Below, piece after piece: positions 27,041 to 35,430 of a stretch of DNA of 64,000 nt (position 1 is the stretch's first letter; every line of letters begins with the position of its first letter). Made by a program: the position numbers and the translations under genes. The notes below the pieces were generated by a model. The model was not told the DNA's origin, did no database searches, and was given only the letters and a program-made list of their open reading frames with translations. Location: positions 124,001 through 188,000 of the forward strand of contig NZ_SDLT01000009.1 in NCBI RefSeq assembly GCF_004522235.1, read 5' to 3'. The stretch comes from Amycolatopsis nivea. GTDB lineage: Bacteria > Actinomycetota > Actinomycetes > Mycobacteriales > Pseudonocardiaceae.

Positions 27041-27075
27041 GAGGACCCCTCCATCTCTTTATCGCTGATATGTAT

Positions 27076-27088
27076 CACTGTAGCAGTG
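27076..27088. promoter_or_regulatory. Candidate TetR operator in a divergent promoter
   Basis: CACTG-TAG-CAGTG, a perfect 5-3-5 inverted repeat centred in the 70-bp gap (27041-27110) between the SDR and TetR genes. The whole gap is AT-rich relative to its neighbours, as expected of a shared promoter-operator. Confidence 0.55.
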
Positions 27089-27110
27089 CAATAGCAGCTA
27101 CCATAGCGGT

Positions 27111-27797
27111 GTGACACAGATTGCGAACGCGGATACACGGACCCGGCTCCTGGACGCCGCCGCCGAACAGGTCGCCGCGACGCCGGGCGAGGACATCTCG
27201 CTGCGCGCGATCTGTGCCCAAGCCGGGGTGAAAATGCCGACGCTGTACCACTTCTTCGGCAGCAAACAGGGCCTGCTGGACGCGGTCGTCGAGCGCGGCT
27301 TCGACCTGTACCTCGCGGAGAAGGGCGCGCACGAGCCGTCCGGCGACCCGATCCAGGACCTGCGCGACGGCTGGGACGCCCACGTCGCGTTCGGAATCGC
27401 GAACCCCGGCTTCTACACGCTCATGTACGGCCAGGTGCACCCCGGCCACGCCCCCGAAGCGCAAGAACGCCCCAGCGCGATGCTGCGCGCCCTGACCAAG
27501 GCGGCGGCCGACCAGGGCCGCCTGACGGTCCCGCCGGACCAGGCGGCCGCGCACATCCTGGTGGCGAACATCGGCGTCACGCTGCGGCAGATCATCCTCG
27601 CCGAGGAAGACCGCCCGCTGTCCGTGGCGGTGCGGGAAGGCGCGATCGCCGCGATCACCGGCACCTCGGCGGCCGGGGACCGGTCCGCCGAAATCCACCG
27701 CGTGCTGGAGCACGCCGCGGCGAACCCGGAGATTCTGGGCGCGACGGAAACCCAGCTGCTCACGAAATGGCTGCGGACCCTGGCGGAATCAAGCTGA
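27111..27797 (+). CDS. TetR/AcrR-family regulator
   Basis: 228 residues from GTG 27111. HTH: TRLLDAAAEQVAATPGEDISLRAICAQAGVKMPTLYHFFGSKQGLLDAV. The C-terminal domain (DGWDAHVAFGIANPGFYTLMYGQV) resembles a TetR ligand pocket group often found beside SDR genes. No clear ribosome-binding site is seen between the operator and GTG, so a short or leaderless mRNA is possible. Confidence 0.88.
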   Translation: MTQIANADTRTRLLDAAAEQVAATPGEDISLRAICAQAGVKMPTLYHFFGSKQGLLDAVVERGFDLYLAEKGAHEPSGDPIQDLRDGWDAHVAFGIANPGFYTLMYGQVHPGHAPEAQERPSAMLRALTKAAADQGRLTVPPDQAAAHILVANIGVTLRQIILAEEDRPLSVAVREGAIAAITGTSAAGDRSAEIHRVLEHAAANPEILGATETQLLTKWLRTLAESS

Positions 27798-27832
27798 CCC
27801 GGCCGTCGCGAACGGATGCGGCGTTGCCTGCG

Positions 27833-27897
27833 CTGAGGTACGTGAGGGGAACCCTGAGGGAATCTGATTCCGTCAGGGTTCCCCTCACGTACCTCAG
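27833..27897. repeat. Long palindrome, GTGAGGGGAACCCT family; probable bidirectional terminator
   Basis: Perfect 25-bp arms (27833-27857 and 27873-27897) around a 15-nt loop that itself pairs (GGAAT/ATTCC). It lies between convergent TetR and SDR genes. The core GTGAGGGGAACCCT recurs at ~52623 and ~63590, so this is one member of a dispersed family. Confidence 0.85.
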
Positions 27898-27937
27898 TCG
27901 GGCAGCACGTCAGCGGTGCCGCCCAACCCCAGCGGCT

Positions 27938-28741
27938 CTACGACCCCATCCCGGCGCGCTCAAAGGCCAAGGTGGGCAAGTCGACCGCGTGCGCCCCGCC
28001 GTCCGCGACCAGCACGGCCCCGGTGATGTACGAGGACTCCGACGAGCCCAGGAACCGCACGATGGAAGCGATTTCCTCCGGTTCGGCCGGACGCCGCAGC
28101 GGCACCTCGGCGGTCACCCGCCGGTACCCCTCGTCGTGCCCGCCGTCGAACCCGGCCGCCTCGGCGAACTGTTCCATCTCCCCGTCCGCCATCGGCGTCC
28201 GCACCCAGCCCGGGCACACCGCGTTGGCCCGCACGCCGCGCGGCCCGTAATCCCGGGCGATAGACCGGGTCAGCCCGATCAGCGCGTGCTTCGCCACCGT
28301 GTACCCGGCGACATTGGGCCCGGCGAACAACCCGGCCAGCGAAGAAACGATGACGACCTGCCCGCCGCTCTTCACGAGAGAGGGCAACGCAGCGCGGCAA
28401 AACACGAACGCACTGGACAAATTGGACCGAAGCGCGATCTCCCATTCCTCGTCGCCGGTGTCCACCACCGAAGAAAGCCCGTGCCCGCCGGCATTGGCCA
28501 CGATCACGTCCAGCCGCCCGAACTTTTCGACGATTTCCGCGACCGCCGCCTCCGCGTCCTCCCGGACGCTGGCGTCGCCGGCGATCACGTGCGCGCCAGT
28601 CTCCGCAGCGACCTTCTCCAGCGGCTCGCGCCGCCGGCCCAGAACCACGACCTGTGCGCCTTCGCCGGCGTACCGCCGAGCAACCGCAGCCCCAATGCCC
28701 GTCCCTCCGCCGGTAATCGCCACGACCCGCGTGTCTGCCAT
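27938..28741 (-). CDS. Short-chain dehydrogenase/reductase (amine-oxidase divergent operon)
   Basis: 267 residues from ATG 28741 (AAAGGGAG 8 nt upstream; another ATG at 28747 is too close to it). Classical SDR: TGGGTGIG (cofactor), NAG (VANAGG), Ser in IVSSLAGLF, YTVAK as YxxxK, and C-terminal SSYITGAVLVADGG. Second gene of a minus-strand pair, 15 nt after the preceding SDR stop. Association with the amine oxidase recalls the SDR gene moaE of the Klebsiella monoamine regulon. Confidence 0.9.
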   Translation of the reverse strand: MADTRVVAITGGGTGIGAAVARRYAGEGAQVVVLGRRREPLEKVAAETGAHVIAGDASVREDAEAAVAEIVEKFGRLDVIVANAGGHGLSSVVDTGDEEWEIALRSNLSSAFVFCRAALPSLVKSGGQVVIVSSLAGLFAGPNVAGYTVAKHALIGLTRSIARDYGPRGVRANAVCPGWVRTPMADGEMEQFAEAAGFDGGHDEGYRRVTAEVPLRRPAEPEEIASIVRFLGSSESSYITGAVLVADGGAHAVDLPTLAFERAGMGS

Positions 28742-28756
28742 CGTCATTTCTCCCTT

Positions 28757-29473
28757 TCAAGCAGGAAACCCAGACCGAGCCGAATAGCCGAAGTCGGCGA
28801 GCAAGGCCTGTCCGTTCACCGTCCGCGCCCGCGCGGAAGCCAGATACACCACCTGCTGGGCGACCTCCCCGGCCGCCTGGACCGGGAATCCCGGTTCGTC
28901 CAGCAGGTCTCCCAAATCCCCTCGCGCCATCGGCGTGTCCACCACCGACGGGCACACGCAGTTGACCCGGACGCCGCCGAACTCGACCGACAACGCGCGC
29001 GTCAACGACACCACCGCGCCCTTCGACGCGCAGTAGGGCACCATCCCCGGCGCGCACACGAAGGCCGAATCGCTGGCCAGGAAGACGATCGAGCTCCCGT
29101 CCCCCAGCCACGGCCGAGCGTGCTTCGCGACCAGGAACTGGCCCAGCACGTTCACCGCCATCACCGAGGTGAAGTCCGCCGCGCTGGTCTCGGAAAGCGG
29201 CCGTCCGACCGGCCCTGATATCCCAGCGCAGCCGACTACCACGTCAATCCCGCCGAACGACTCCGCCACGAGCCGCACGCCCGCGGCCACCTGGTCCTCG
29301 TCGGTGATGTCCGCCCGCGCCGCGACGACGTCCCCCGGCAGCGACGGCGGCCGGACCCGGTCGAGGATCCCGACCCGCGCGCCCTCGTCCAGGAACGCCC
29401 GCGCGCAGGCCAGCCCGATCCCGGACGCGGCTCCGGTGATCAGCACGGCCTTGCCGTCGAGGTCGAGTCGCAT
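28757..29473 (-). CDS. Short-chain dehydrogenase/reductase
   Basis: 238 residues from ATG 29473, supported by AGGA 7 nt upstream. Classical motifs: TGAASGIG, D in ILDRV (suggesting NAD preference), GCAGISG, Ser in FLASDSAFV, YCASK, and VNGQALLADFG. It starts the SDR pair divergent from the amine oxidase gene across a 142-bp region. It could oxidise the aryl alcohol or reduce the aldehyde of amine catabolism; inference only. Confidence 0.9.
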   Translation of the reverse strand: MRLDLDGKAVLITGAASGIGLACARAFLDEGARVGILDRVRPPSLPGDVVAARADITDEDQVAAGVRLVAESFGGIDVVVGCAGISGPVGRPLSETSAADFTSVMAVNVLGQFLVAKHARPWLGDGSSIVFLASDSAFVCAPGMVPYCASKGAVVSLTRALSVEFGGVRVNCVCPSVVDTPMARGDLGDLLDEPGFPVQAAGEVAQQVVYLASARARTVNGQALLADFGYSARSGFPA

Positions 29474-29615
29474 CCGGCAATCCTGCAGCAACGGCGCCCG
29501 CGGGGATTGGCAACGAGTGCATCCTTGTTGTCAGCGACCGCACGACCCCCGGGTCCCGGCTACCGCTGTCCCCGGGGCACCGCGAACACTGCGGCGAGGA
29601 GCGCGAAGGGACACC
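29474..29615. promoter_or_regulatory. Divergent promoter region, SDR pair / amine oxidase
   Basis: 142 bp without a gene. It must hold the promoters for the SDR pair (-) and the amine oxidase operon (+). TTGGCAACGAG...CTTGTTGTC around 29505-29535 is a loose inverted repeat and the best candidate for a regulator site, for example for the AraC protein. GAGGAG and GAAGGG near 29596-29610 serve the amine oxidase. Confidence 0.4.
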
Positions 29616-31487
29616 ATGAGCAACGCACACCCGCACCCCCTTGACCCGCTGACCGCCGACGAGCTCGCCGCAGGCCGGGCCGTGCTGGAGGCACAGGGGC
29701 TGATCACCGAGACGACGCGGTTTCCGCAGGTCCTCCCGGTGGAGCCGGACAAGGCCGCCGTGCTGGCCGGCGCCCCGGCCGACCGCCGGATCCAGTTCAC
29801 CCTGCTCGACACCGCGACCGGCGAATCGGCCGACGCGGTCGTGTCGGTGACCGCCGGGGCGCTGGTCAGCCACGAGAAGTGCGGCGAGGGCCAGCCCCCG
29901 TATCTCTTCGAGGAATACGACCTGGCCGAGGCCGTCACGAAGGCCTCGCCGGAATGGCGCGCGGCCATGGCGCGCCGCGGCCTCGGCGACCGCATCGAGC
30001 ACGCGTTCTGCGCGCCGCTCGCCCCTGGCTATTTCGGCCGCGAGGACGAGACCGGCCGGGTCATCCGTTCGCTCACCTTCCTGCGCGAGGACGACACCGA
30101 CAGCCCGTGGGCGCATCCGGTCGAGGGCCTGGTCGCGCACCTCAACCTGACCGAACAGCGCGTCCTGCGGGTCGAGGACGAGGGCGACACCCCGGTCCCG
30201 GAGGACTCCGGCCGGTACGGGCACCACCCCGCGCGCACGACGCTCAAGCCGATCGAGATCACCCAGCCGGAAGGCCCGAGCTTCCAGGTCGACGGCTCGC
30301 TGGTGACGTGGGAGGGCTGGCAGCTGCGCGTCGGGTTCAACGCGCGCGAGGGATTGACCCTGCACCAGCTGACCTTCCAGGACCGCTCGGTGCTGTACCG
30401 CGCGTCGGTGCCTGAGATGGTTGTTCCTTACGGTGATACGTCAATCGGCCGGTTCTGGATCAGCTACTTCGACGCCGGCGAATACCTGCTCGGCAAGAAC
30501 GGCAACAGCCTGCGCCTCGGCTGCGACTGCCTCGGCGTGATCCACTACTTCGACGCCTTCCTCGCCGACGACCACGGCCAGCCGGTGCGCGTGCCGAACG
30601 CGATCTGCATGCACGAGGAGGACTACGGGATCCTGTGGAAGCACACCGATCTGGACGGCAAGGCCGAGGTCCGCCGTTCGCGCCGGCTGGTGATCTCGTC
30701 GATCTCCACCATCGGCAATTACGACTACGGCTTCTTTTGGTATCTCTACCTCGACGGCACCATCGAATGCGAAGCCAAGGCGACCGGGATCGTCTTCTCC
30801 GGCGCGGGCGAGCCTGGGTCCACGAGTCCGCACGCGTCCGAGATCGCGCCCGGCCTGTTCGCGCCGGTGCACCAGCACCTGTTCTGCGCACGGCTCGACT
30901 TCGCCGTCGACGGTCAGCGCAACTCGGTGTACGAAGTGGACGCTGTCGGCATTCCGGTCGGCGAAAAGAACCCGTATGGCAACGCCTTCACCTGGAAGGC
31001 CACCGAACTGCGCACCGAACAGGAAGCGAAGCGGCACGCGAACCCGGCGACCGCGCGGGTGTGGGAAGTCCGCAGCACCGAGCACACCAACCGGCTCGGC
31101 GCGCCGACCGCGTACCAGCTCGTGCCGCGGCCGTCGGCAACCCTGATGGCACAACCGGAATCGACGGTGTACCAGCGCGCGACGTTCGCCACGAACCACC
31201 TGTGGGTCACGCCCTACGCGCCTGACGAACGCTTCCCGGCGGGCGATCGGCCCAACGCGCACCCGGGCGGAGCCGGTCTGCCCGCGTGGACGGCGGCCGA
31301 CCGCTCCGTCAGCGACACCGACGTCGTGCTGTGGCACGTCTTCGGCCCCACGCACATCCCGCGTCCGGAGGACTGGCCGGTCATGCCGGTCGACTACTCC
31401 GGATTCATGGTGCGCCCCTACGGGTTCTGCGACCGGAACCCGGCACTCGACCTGCCCTCGGCCGCCCACGGCCACTGCGAACACTGA
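29616..31487 (+). CDS. tynA: Copper amine oxidase (primary-amine / tyramine oxidase, TPQ type)
   Basis: 623 residues. All catalytic features are readable: general base Asp286 (SYFDAGEY), TPQ precursor Tyr369 in NYDYG, and copper ligands His419 and His421 (VHQH) and His580 (THIPRPEDWPVMP). Spacings closely match the Arthrobacter phenylethylamine oxidase. No signal peptide is visible, so it is cytoplasmic. It oxidises a primary amine to aldehyde, ammonia and H2O2. Context points to tyramine-, dopamine- or phenylethylamine-like substrates. First gene of an operon with moaF copy 2 (10 nt) and an amidohydrolase (3 nt). Confidence 0.95.
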   Translation: MSNAHPHPLDPLTADELAAGRAVLEAQGLITETTRFPQVLPVEPDKAAVLAGAPADRRIQFTLLDTATGESADAVVSVTAGALVSHEKCGEGQPPYLFEEYDLAEAVTKASPEWRAAMARRGLGDRIEHAFCAPLAPGYFGREDETGRVIRSLTFLREDDTDSPWAHPVEGLVAHLNLTEQRVLRVEDEGDTPVPEDSGRYGHHPARTTLKPIEITQPEGPSFQVDGSLVTWEGWQLRVGFNAREGLTLHQLTFQDRSVLYRASVPEMVVPYGDTSIGRFWISYFDAGEYLLGKNGNSLRLGCDCLGVIHYFDAFLADDHGQPVRVPNAICMHEEDYGILWKHTDLDGKAEVRRSRRLVISSISTIGNYDYGFFWYLYLDGTIECEAKATGIVFSGAGEPGSTSPHASEIAPGLFAPVHQHLFCARLDFAVDGQRNSVYEVDAVGIPVGEKNPYGNAFTWKATELRTEQEAKRHANPATARVWEVRSTEHTNRLGAPTAYQLVPRPSATLMAQPESTVYQRATFATNHLWVTPYAPDERFPAGDRPNAHPGGAGLPAWTAADRSVSDTDVVLWHVFGPTHIPRPEDWPVMPVDYSGFMVRPYGFCDRNPALDLPSAAHGHCEH

Positions 31488-31497
31488 GGAAGGCTCC

Positions 31498-32286
31498 ATG
31501 CCCGCGACCAATCTGTCCGACACCTCCACCTGGCTCCCGCTCGACGGGCTCGCCCCCGGCTTCGACGCCAACAAAGCGGCCACTGTGGACGATCTCGACA
31601 ACCAGTCGTTCACTTTGGACTGTGCCGACGGCGGCACGTTCTCGATCAGCTTCACCGGCGGCCGCGCGTCGTGGAACGAGGACGGCGCCACCGGCGAGAC
31701 CGCTTCCGAGACGTTCCTCGTCGACGCCGGACTGTTCTACGTGCAGTTCCACCCCGGCGCGGAAACCTCGTACAGCCTGCTGCTGGACGTGCGCCAGGGC
31801 CGCGCACTGGTCGTCACGAGCACGATCGGCGACGGACTTCCCCGCGTGACGCAACGGTTCCGTCCCGCGACCATCCAGGGCCGCGAGGCGCACGGCGAGG
31901 AAATCGCGCCCAGCACCGCGCTGATCGGCCGCCGCGTGCAATGGGTCTACAGCGAAGAGCACGCGTACGAGCACGTTTACCTCACCCCGCACTGGTACAC
32001 CTGGCAGTGCCTTTCCGGCCCGGAGCGCGGCCTCGCCGACACCGACGAGAACTCCGTCTACCAGATCCGGCCCGGGATCTACGTGTTCACCTGGCGCGAG
32101 AAGGTCATCCCGTGCGCGTCGGTGACCGTGGCCGACCACCGGAACGTGCGGGAACTGCGGTCGCACGGTTCGCTGTTCGGACTGGGCGAGGACGGCAAGT
32201 CGCCGACGCACTTCACCTTCGGCGCGTACGGCCGGCTGCTCAGCAACACTGTTTATTCGCCGGACTACGACCCCGCTGGACAGTGA
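31498..32286 (+). CDS. moaF: MoaF-family protein, copy 2
   Basis: 262 residues, GAGGAAGG before ATG 31498. Same domain order as the copy at 20145. The shared block here reads AYEHVYLTPHWYTWQC, followed by RG, WREKV/FREFR and a final Gly-rich strand. Overall identity to copy 1 looks moderate, so the two are diverged paralogues, not a recent duplication. Direct fusion to the amine oxidase operon is the strongest local evidence that MoaF acts in amine metabolism, perhaps binding the amine, aldehyde or a regulator ligand. Confidence 0.87.
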   Translation: MPATNLSDTSTWLPLDGLAPGFDANKAATVDDLDNQSFTLDCADGGTFSISFTGGRASWNEDGATGETASETFLVDAGLFYVQFHPGAETSYSLLLDVRQGRALVVTSTIGDGLPRVTQRFRPATIQGREAHGEEIAPSTALIGRRVQWVYSEEHAYEHVYLTPHWYTWQCLSGPERGLADTDENSVYQIRPGIYVFTWREKVIPCASVTVADHRNVRELRSHGSLFGLGEDGKSPTHFTFGAYGRLLSNTVYSPDYDPAGQ

Positions 32287-32289
32287 CCC

Positions 32290-33900
32290 GTGGCGCCTGA
32301 ACTGCTCCTCACCAACGCCACTGTGTACACAGTGGACGAAGATCGGCCGTGGGCGGCCTCGCTCGCGGTGGAAAACGGCCGGGTGAGCACCGCCGAGGCC
32401 GGTCCGGACACCGAGGTCGTCGATCTCGGCGGCGCGTTCGTGCTGCCGGGTTTCGTGGACGTGCACAGCCACCACGCCCTCGCCGGGCGGGAATTGTTCG
32501 AGCTGCGCCTGGAAAGCGGCGCGGGACTGGACGAAATCCTCGCCGCGGTCAGGGAATGGTCGGCCGGGCTCGGTCCGGACGAATGGGTCGTCGGCGGCGC
32601 CTGGCCGTCCACTTTGGCCCCTGAACTCGGCCACGAGTCCGTGCGGCGGGCACTGGACGAGGCGGCGGGCGGCCGTCCGGTGGTGCTGATCGAGGACAGC
32701 AGGCACAACCGGTGGGCGAGCAGCCGGGCGCTGGAACTGGCCGGGATCACCGCGGCCACTCCGGACCCGACCGGCGGGACGATCCACCGCGACCTCGACA
32801 GCGGCGCGCCGACCGGTCTGCTGATCGAGAGCGCGGGCTTGGCGGTGGAGCGGGCGATGCGGGACACGCGCACGCTCACCGCCGAACAGCACGCCGAAGC
32901 GTCGCGGCGGGCGATCGCGATCCTGCACTCGTACGGCATCACCGCGTTCCAGGACGCCGGGGCCACCCTCGACATCCTCACCGCGTTGAAGACGCTGGAC
33001 GACGCGGGCGAACTGGCCGCGTGGGTGGTGTCGTCGATGTTGGTCAACGACCCGATCTTCGGCGCGGACCCGATCGGCGAACCACTGCTCGACCGCGCCG
33101 CAGCGTACCGCAGCGAGCACCACCGGCCGGACTTCGTGAAGATCTTCCTCGACGGCACCCCGCCCGCGCACACCGCGGCGTTCCTCGAGCCGTACCTGCA
33201 CCACGAGTGTTTTTGCGGCGACACCACGATGCCGCCGGAGGAACTCGCGAAGTGGCTGGACGTCGCCGTCGCGGCCGGGCTTTCGGCAAAGATCCACTGC
33301 GCGGGCGACGCTGCCGTCCGGGCCACCTTGGACGCTGCCGGAAACCTCCGCGCCCGCGGCGACTACACGACGAAAATCCAAGTGGCGCACGGACAGTTCA
33401 TCCACCCGGACGACCTGGAGCGGTTCGCGACGCTCAACGTGTCGGCGGACATCTCGCCGTTCCTCTGGGTGCCCGGCGTGATCCCGGACGCCATCGCCCA
33501 GGTGATCCCCGCCGAACGCGCGGCGCGCATGCAGCCGAACCGGACGCTGCTGGACACCGGCGCACTGGTCGCCGGGGGTTCGGACTGGCCGGTGAGCGAA
33601 TCCCCGAACGCCTGGGAAGGCATCGAGGGCCTGATCACGCGGCAGGACCCGTACGGCAAACACCCGGGGAGCCTGTGGCCGGAGCAGGCGATCACACTGG
33701 CCGAGGCGATCCAGGTGTTCACGCTGAACTCAGCCCGCGCGTGCGGACTGGACGACGTGACGGGGTCGCTGACGCCGGGGAAGTCGGCGGATTTCGTGGT
33801 GCTGGACCAGGATCCGTTCAAGACCCCGGCAAACGAACTGGCCGGGATCACGGTGCGGGAGACGTGGTTCGGGGGGAAGCGGGTTTTCGCGCGGGACTAG
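32290..33900 (+). CDS. Amidohydrolase, YtcJ-like
   Basis: 536 residues from GTG 32290, 3 nt after moaF copy 2. Metal-dependent amidohydrolase: HSHHAL (HxH type) near residue 57, KIFLDGTPPAHTAAF, KIHCAGDAAVR, VAHGQFIHPDD, and Asp in GGSDWPVS. YtcJ-type enzymes hydrolyse N-acyl or related C-N bonds. Being the third gene of the amine oxidase operon, it may release the free amine from an N-acyl-amine; inference. The start region contains a perfect 18-bp palindrome (32318-32335). Confidence 0.87.
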   Translation: MAPELLLTNATVYTVDEDRPWAASLAVENGRVSTAEAGPDTEVVDLGGAFVLPGFVDVHSHHALAGRELFELRLESGAGLDEILAAVREWSAGLGPDEWVVGGAWPSTLAPELGHESVRRALDEAAGGRPVVLIEDSRHNRWASSRALELAGITAATPDPTGGTIHRDLDSGAPTGLLIESAGLAVERAMRDTRTLTAEQHAEASRRAIAILHSYGITAFQDAGATLDILTALKTLDDAGELAAWVVSSMLVNDPIFGADPIGEPLLDRAAAYRSEHHRPDFVKIFLDGTPPAHTAAFLEPYLHHECFCGDTTMPPEELAKWLDVAVAAGLSAKIHCAGDAAVRATLDAAGNLRARGDYTTKIQVAHGQFIHPDDLERFATLNVSADISPFLWVPGVIPDAIAQVIPAERAARMQPNRTLLDTGALVAGGSDWPVSESPNAWEGIEGLITRQDPYGKHPGSLWPEQAITLAEAIQVFTLNSARACGLDDVTGSLTPGKSADFVVLDQDPFKTPANELAGITVRETWFGGKRVFARD

Positions 33901-33908
33901 GGCTCGGG

Positions 33909-33942
33909 CGTGGTTGTCCCGGTCCTAACCGGGATAACCACG
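33909..33942. terminator. Bidirectional terminator
   Basis: CGTGGTTGTCCCGGT (33909-33923) pairs with 33928-33942 (15 bp, one G-T) around a 4-nt loop. The stop codon of the convergent HEAT/ParB-like gene lies in and beside the loop, so the stem overlaps its last codons. Confidence 0.75.
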
Positions 33943-35400
33943 CACAAAGTCCTCCACCGTCTCGCCGCTCTCCCCTTGCACCAGCAGTACCAGGCGCGCG
34001 GGTACGCCTGCCGCGGCGTAGGCGGCCAGCCGGTGGTGTCCGTCAAGGACGACGCCCAGCACGAACCGTTCCGGCCACTCGGCGCTGATGTACCTGTCCT
34101 CCGCCCAGGCCAGCAGCAACGCCGCCGGACGCTCGCCGCGGGCGATGGCTTCGGCGTACCGGCCGACTGTCACCGGGTCCAGCGCGTCCAGCGGTTGCGA
34201 CGGAACCACGCTGCCGTACGCCGGCATCTCGCCGGGAATCGCCCGCGGGACTTGGAAATGCTCGATGCCCGGCCAGTCGGGGTCCCCCTCCCACGCACTG
34301 CGCGTCTCGCTTCTGCGCAGCCACCACCACGACTGCTCCGCCGTCCGTACTCGTTCCAGCGGCAGATCGGCCAAGAGCATCCGGTAGTGCCCAGTCTCCA
34401 GCTCCTGCAGCAGCGGTTCCAGCGCGCGCACGGTCGCGGTGGTGAGTTCCCGCAGCCCAGCGAGGACTTCCCGTACCTGGTCGGCGCCGGCCAGCGCTTC
34501 GGCGGGACCGAAGCCGAGCAGGTGCAGCGTGGTTTCGCAGGTCTCGCACCCGGAGCCGACGCCAAAACGCGCCCGATCCCCGATGTACAGCGTCTGATCC
34601 CAGCGCGGCCACGTCGGTCCCGGCGACGGCGCGTCGAACTCGACGCGCACCCAGGCCCGGCCTTCGTCGACGGAAAACCGCAGTGCGGAAGGAGAATCGG
34701 GGACCACGTCGCGCACCTCGGGGACTGGCCCGGCGGTGCGGTCGAGCGCGGCCCAAACCCGGCGGATATCGTCGGGCGCGGGCAGCAACGGAGACCGTCC
34801 AGTGAGCCGGACCAGTGCCCGGTGGACGTCCCAGGCAGGCTGCTCCGGGCCGTTCGCCAGCCAGTCGAGCAGCACCGGGACGGCGGCCGGGTCGCCCATT
34901 TCCTCCAGCGCGACCGCCAAGAAGGTGTGCACGAGCCCGGCGGACGCGAAAAGCCGCCGGGCGATCGGCACCGTCCATTCGCGCGCACCGATCCGGGCAA
35001 GTGCGAGCGCCGCCCGGCCGCACAGATCGTCGTCCTTCAGCAGCGTACCGAGCGCTTTCGCCCGCCGCCGGGCGCCGGACAACCCCGCCGCGTCGATGAC
35101 CGGCGGCTGATATCCCAGTTCCTTGATCAGCTGATCCAGCACGGGTTCGGGCACCGGCAGGCCTCGCCGCACCACCTCCTCGAGCAGCCTGGCCGTGCGG
35201 AGCCGGGTCAGCAGATCGAGCAAGACCGGATCGCTGTCCGTCCCGAGCAGGTACAGCAGGTAATGGAGGTGCCGCCGCTGGTCGTCGTTCGCCGCCGGGT
35301 ACAGCTCGCCCGCGCGCACAGCCAACGCGGCCCGTTCCGAAGACGGGCCGGCAGCCAAAACGTCGAGCTTCGAATAGTCGGCGGCGAGAAGATCATCCAC
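33925..35400 (-). CDS. Hypothetical protein with HEAT-like repeats and a ParB-like DGHHRLAA motif
   Basis: 491 residues from GTG 35400 (GAAGG ~9 nt upstream). Residues ~40-200 are helical and Leu/Ala-rich with HEAT-like pairs (CGRAALALARIG, GDPAAVPVLLDWLANG). Residues ~230-300 look like a beta sandwich ending in CETCETT (Cys285, Cys288, possible metal site). The C-terminus has LDGHHRLAAYAAAGVP (~452-467), as in the ParB/Srx-like nucleotide-binding fold, preceded by ALDPVTVGRYAEAIARGERP. I recognise no named family. It stands alone between convergent and co-directional genes. Confidence 0.7.
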   Translation of the reverse strand: MDDLLAADYSKLDVLAAGPSSERAALAVRAGELYPAANDDQRRHLHYLLYLLGTDSDPVLLDLLTRLRTARLLEEVVRRGLPVPEPVLDQLIKELGYQPPVIDAAGLSGARRRAKALGTLLKDDDLCGRAALALARIGAREWTVPIARRLFASAGLVHTFLAVALEEMGDPAAVPVLLDWLANGPEQPAWDVHRALVRLTGRSPLLPAPDDIRRVWAALDRTAGPVPEVRDVVPDSPSALRFSVDEGRAWVRVEFDAPSPGPTWPRWDQTLYIGDRARFGVGSGCETCETTLHLLGFGPAEALAGADQVREVLAGLRELTTATVRALEPLLQELETGHYRMLLADLPLERVRTAEQSWWWLRRSETRSAWEGDPDWPGIEHFQVPRAIPGEMPAYGSVVPSQPLDALDPVTVGRYAEAIARGERPAALLLAWAEDRYISAEWPERFVLGVVLDGHHRLAAYAAAGVPARLVLLVQGESGETVEDFVRGYPG

Positions 35401-35430
35401 CCGACAAGCCTTCTGACGCCCGCGCGCGAT

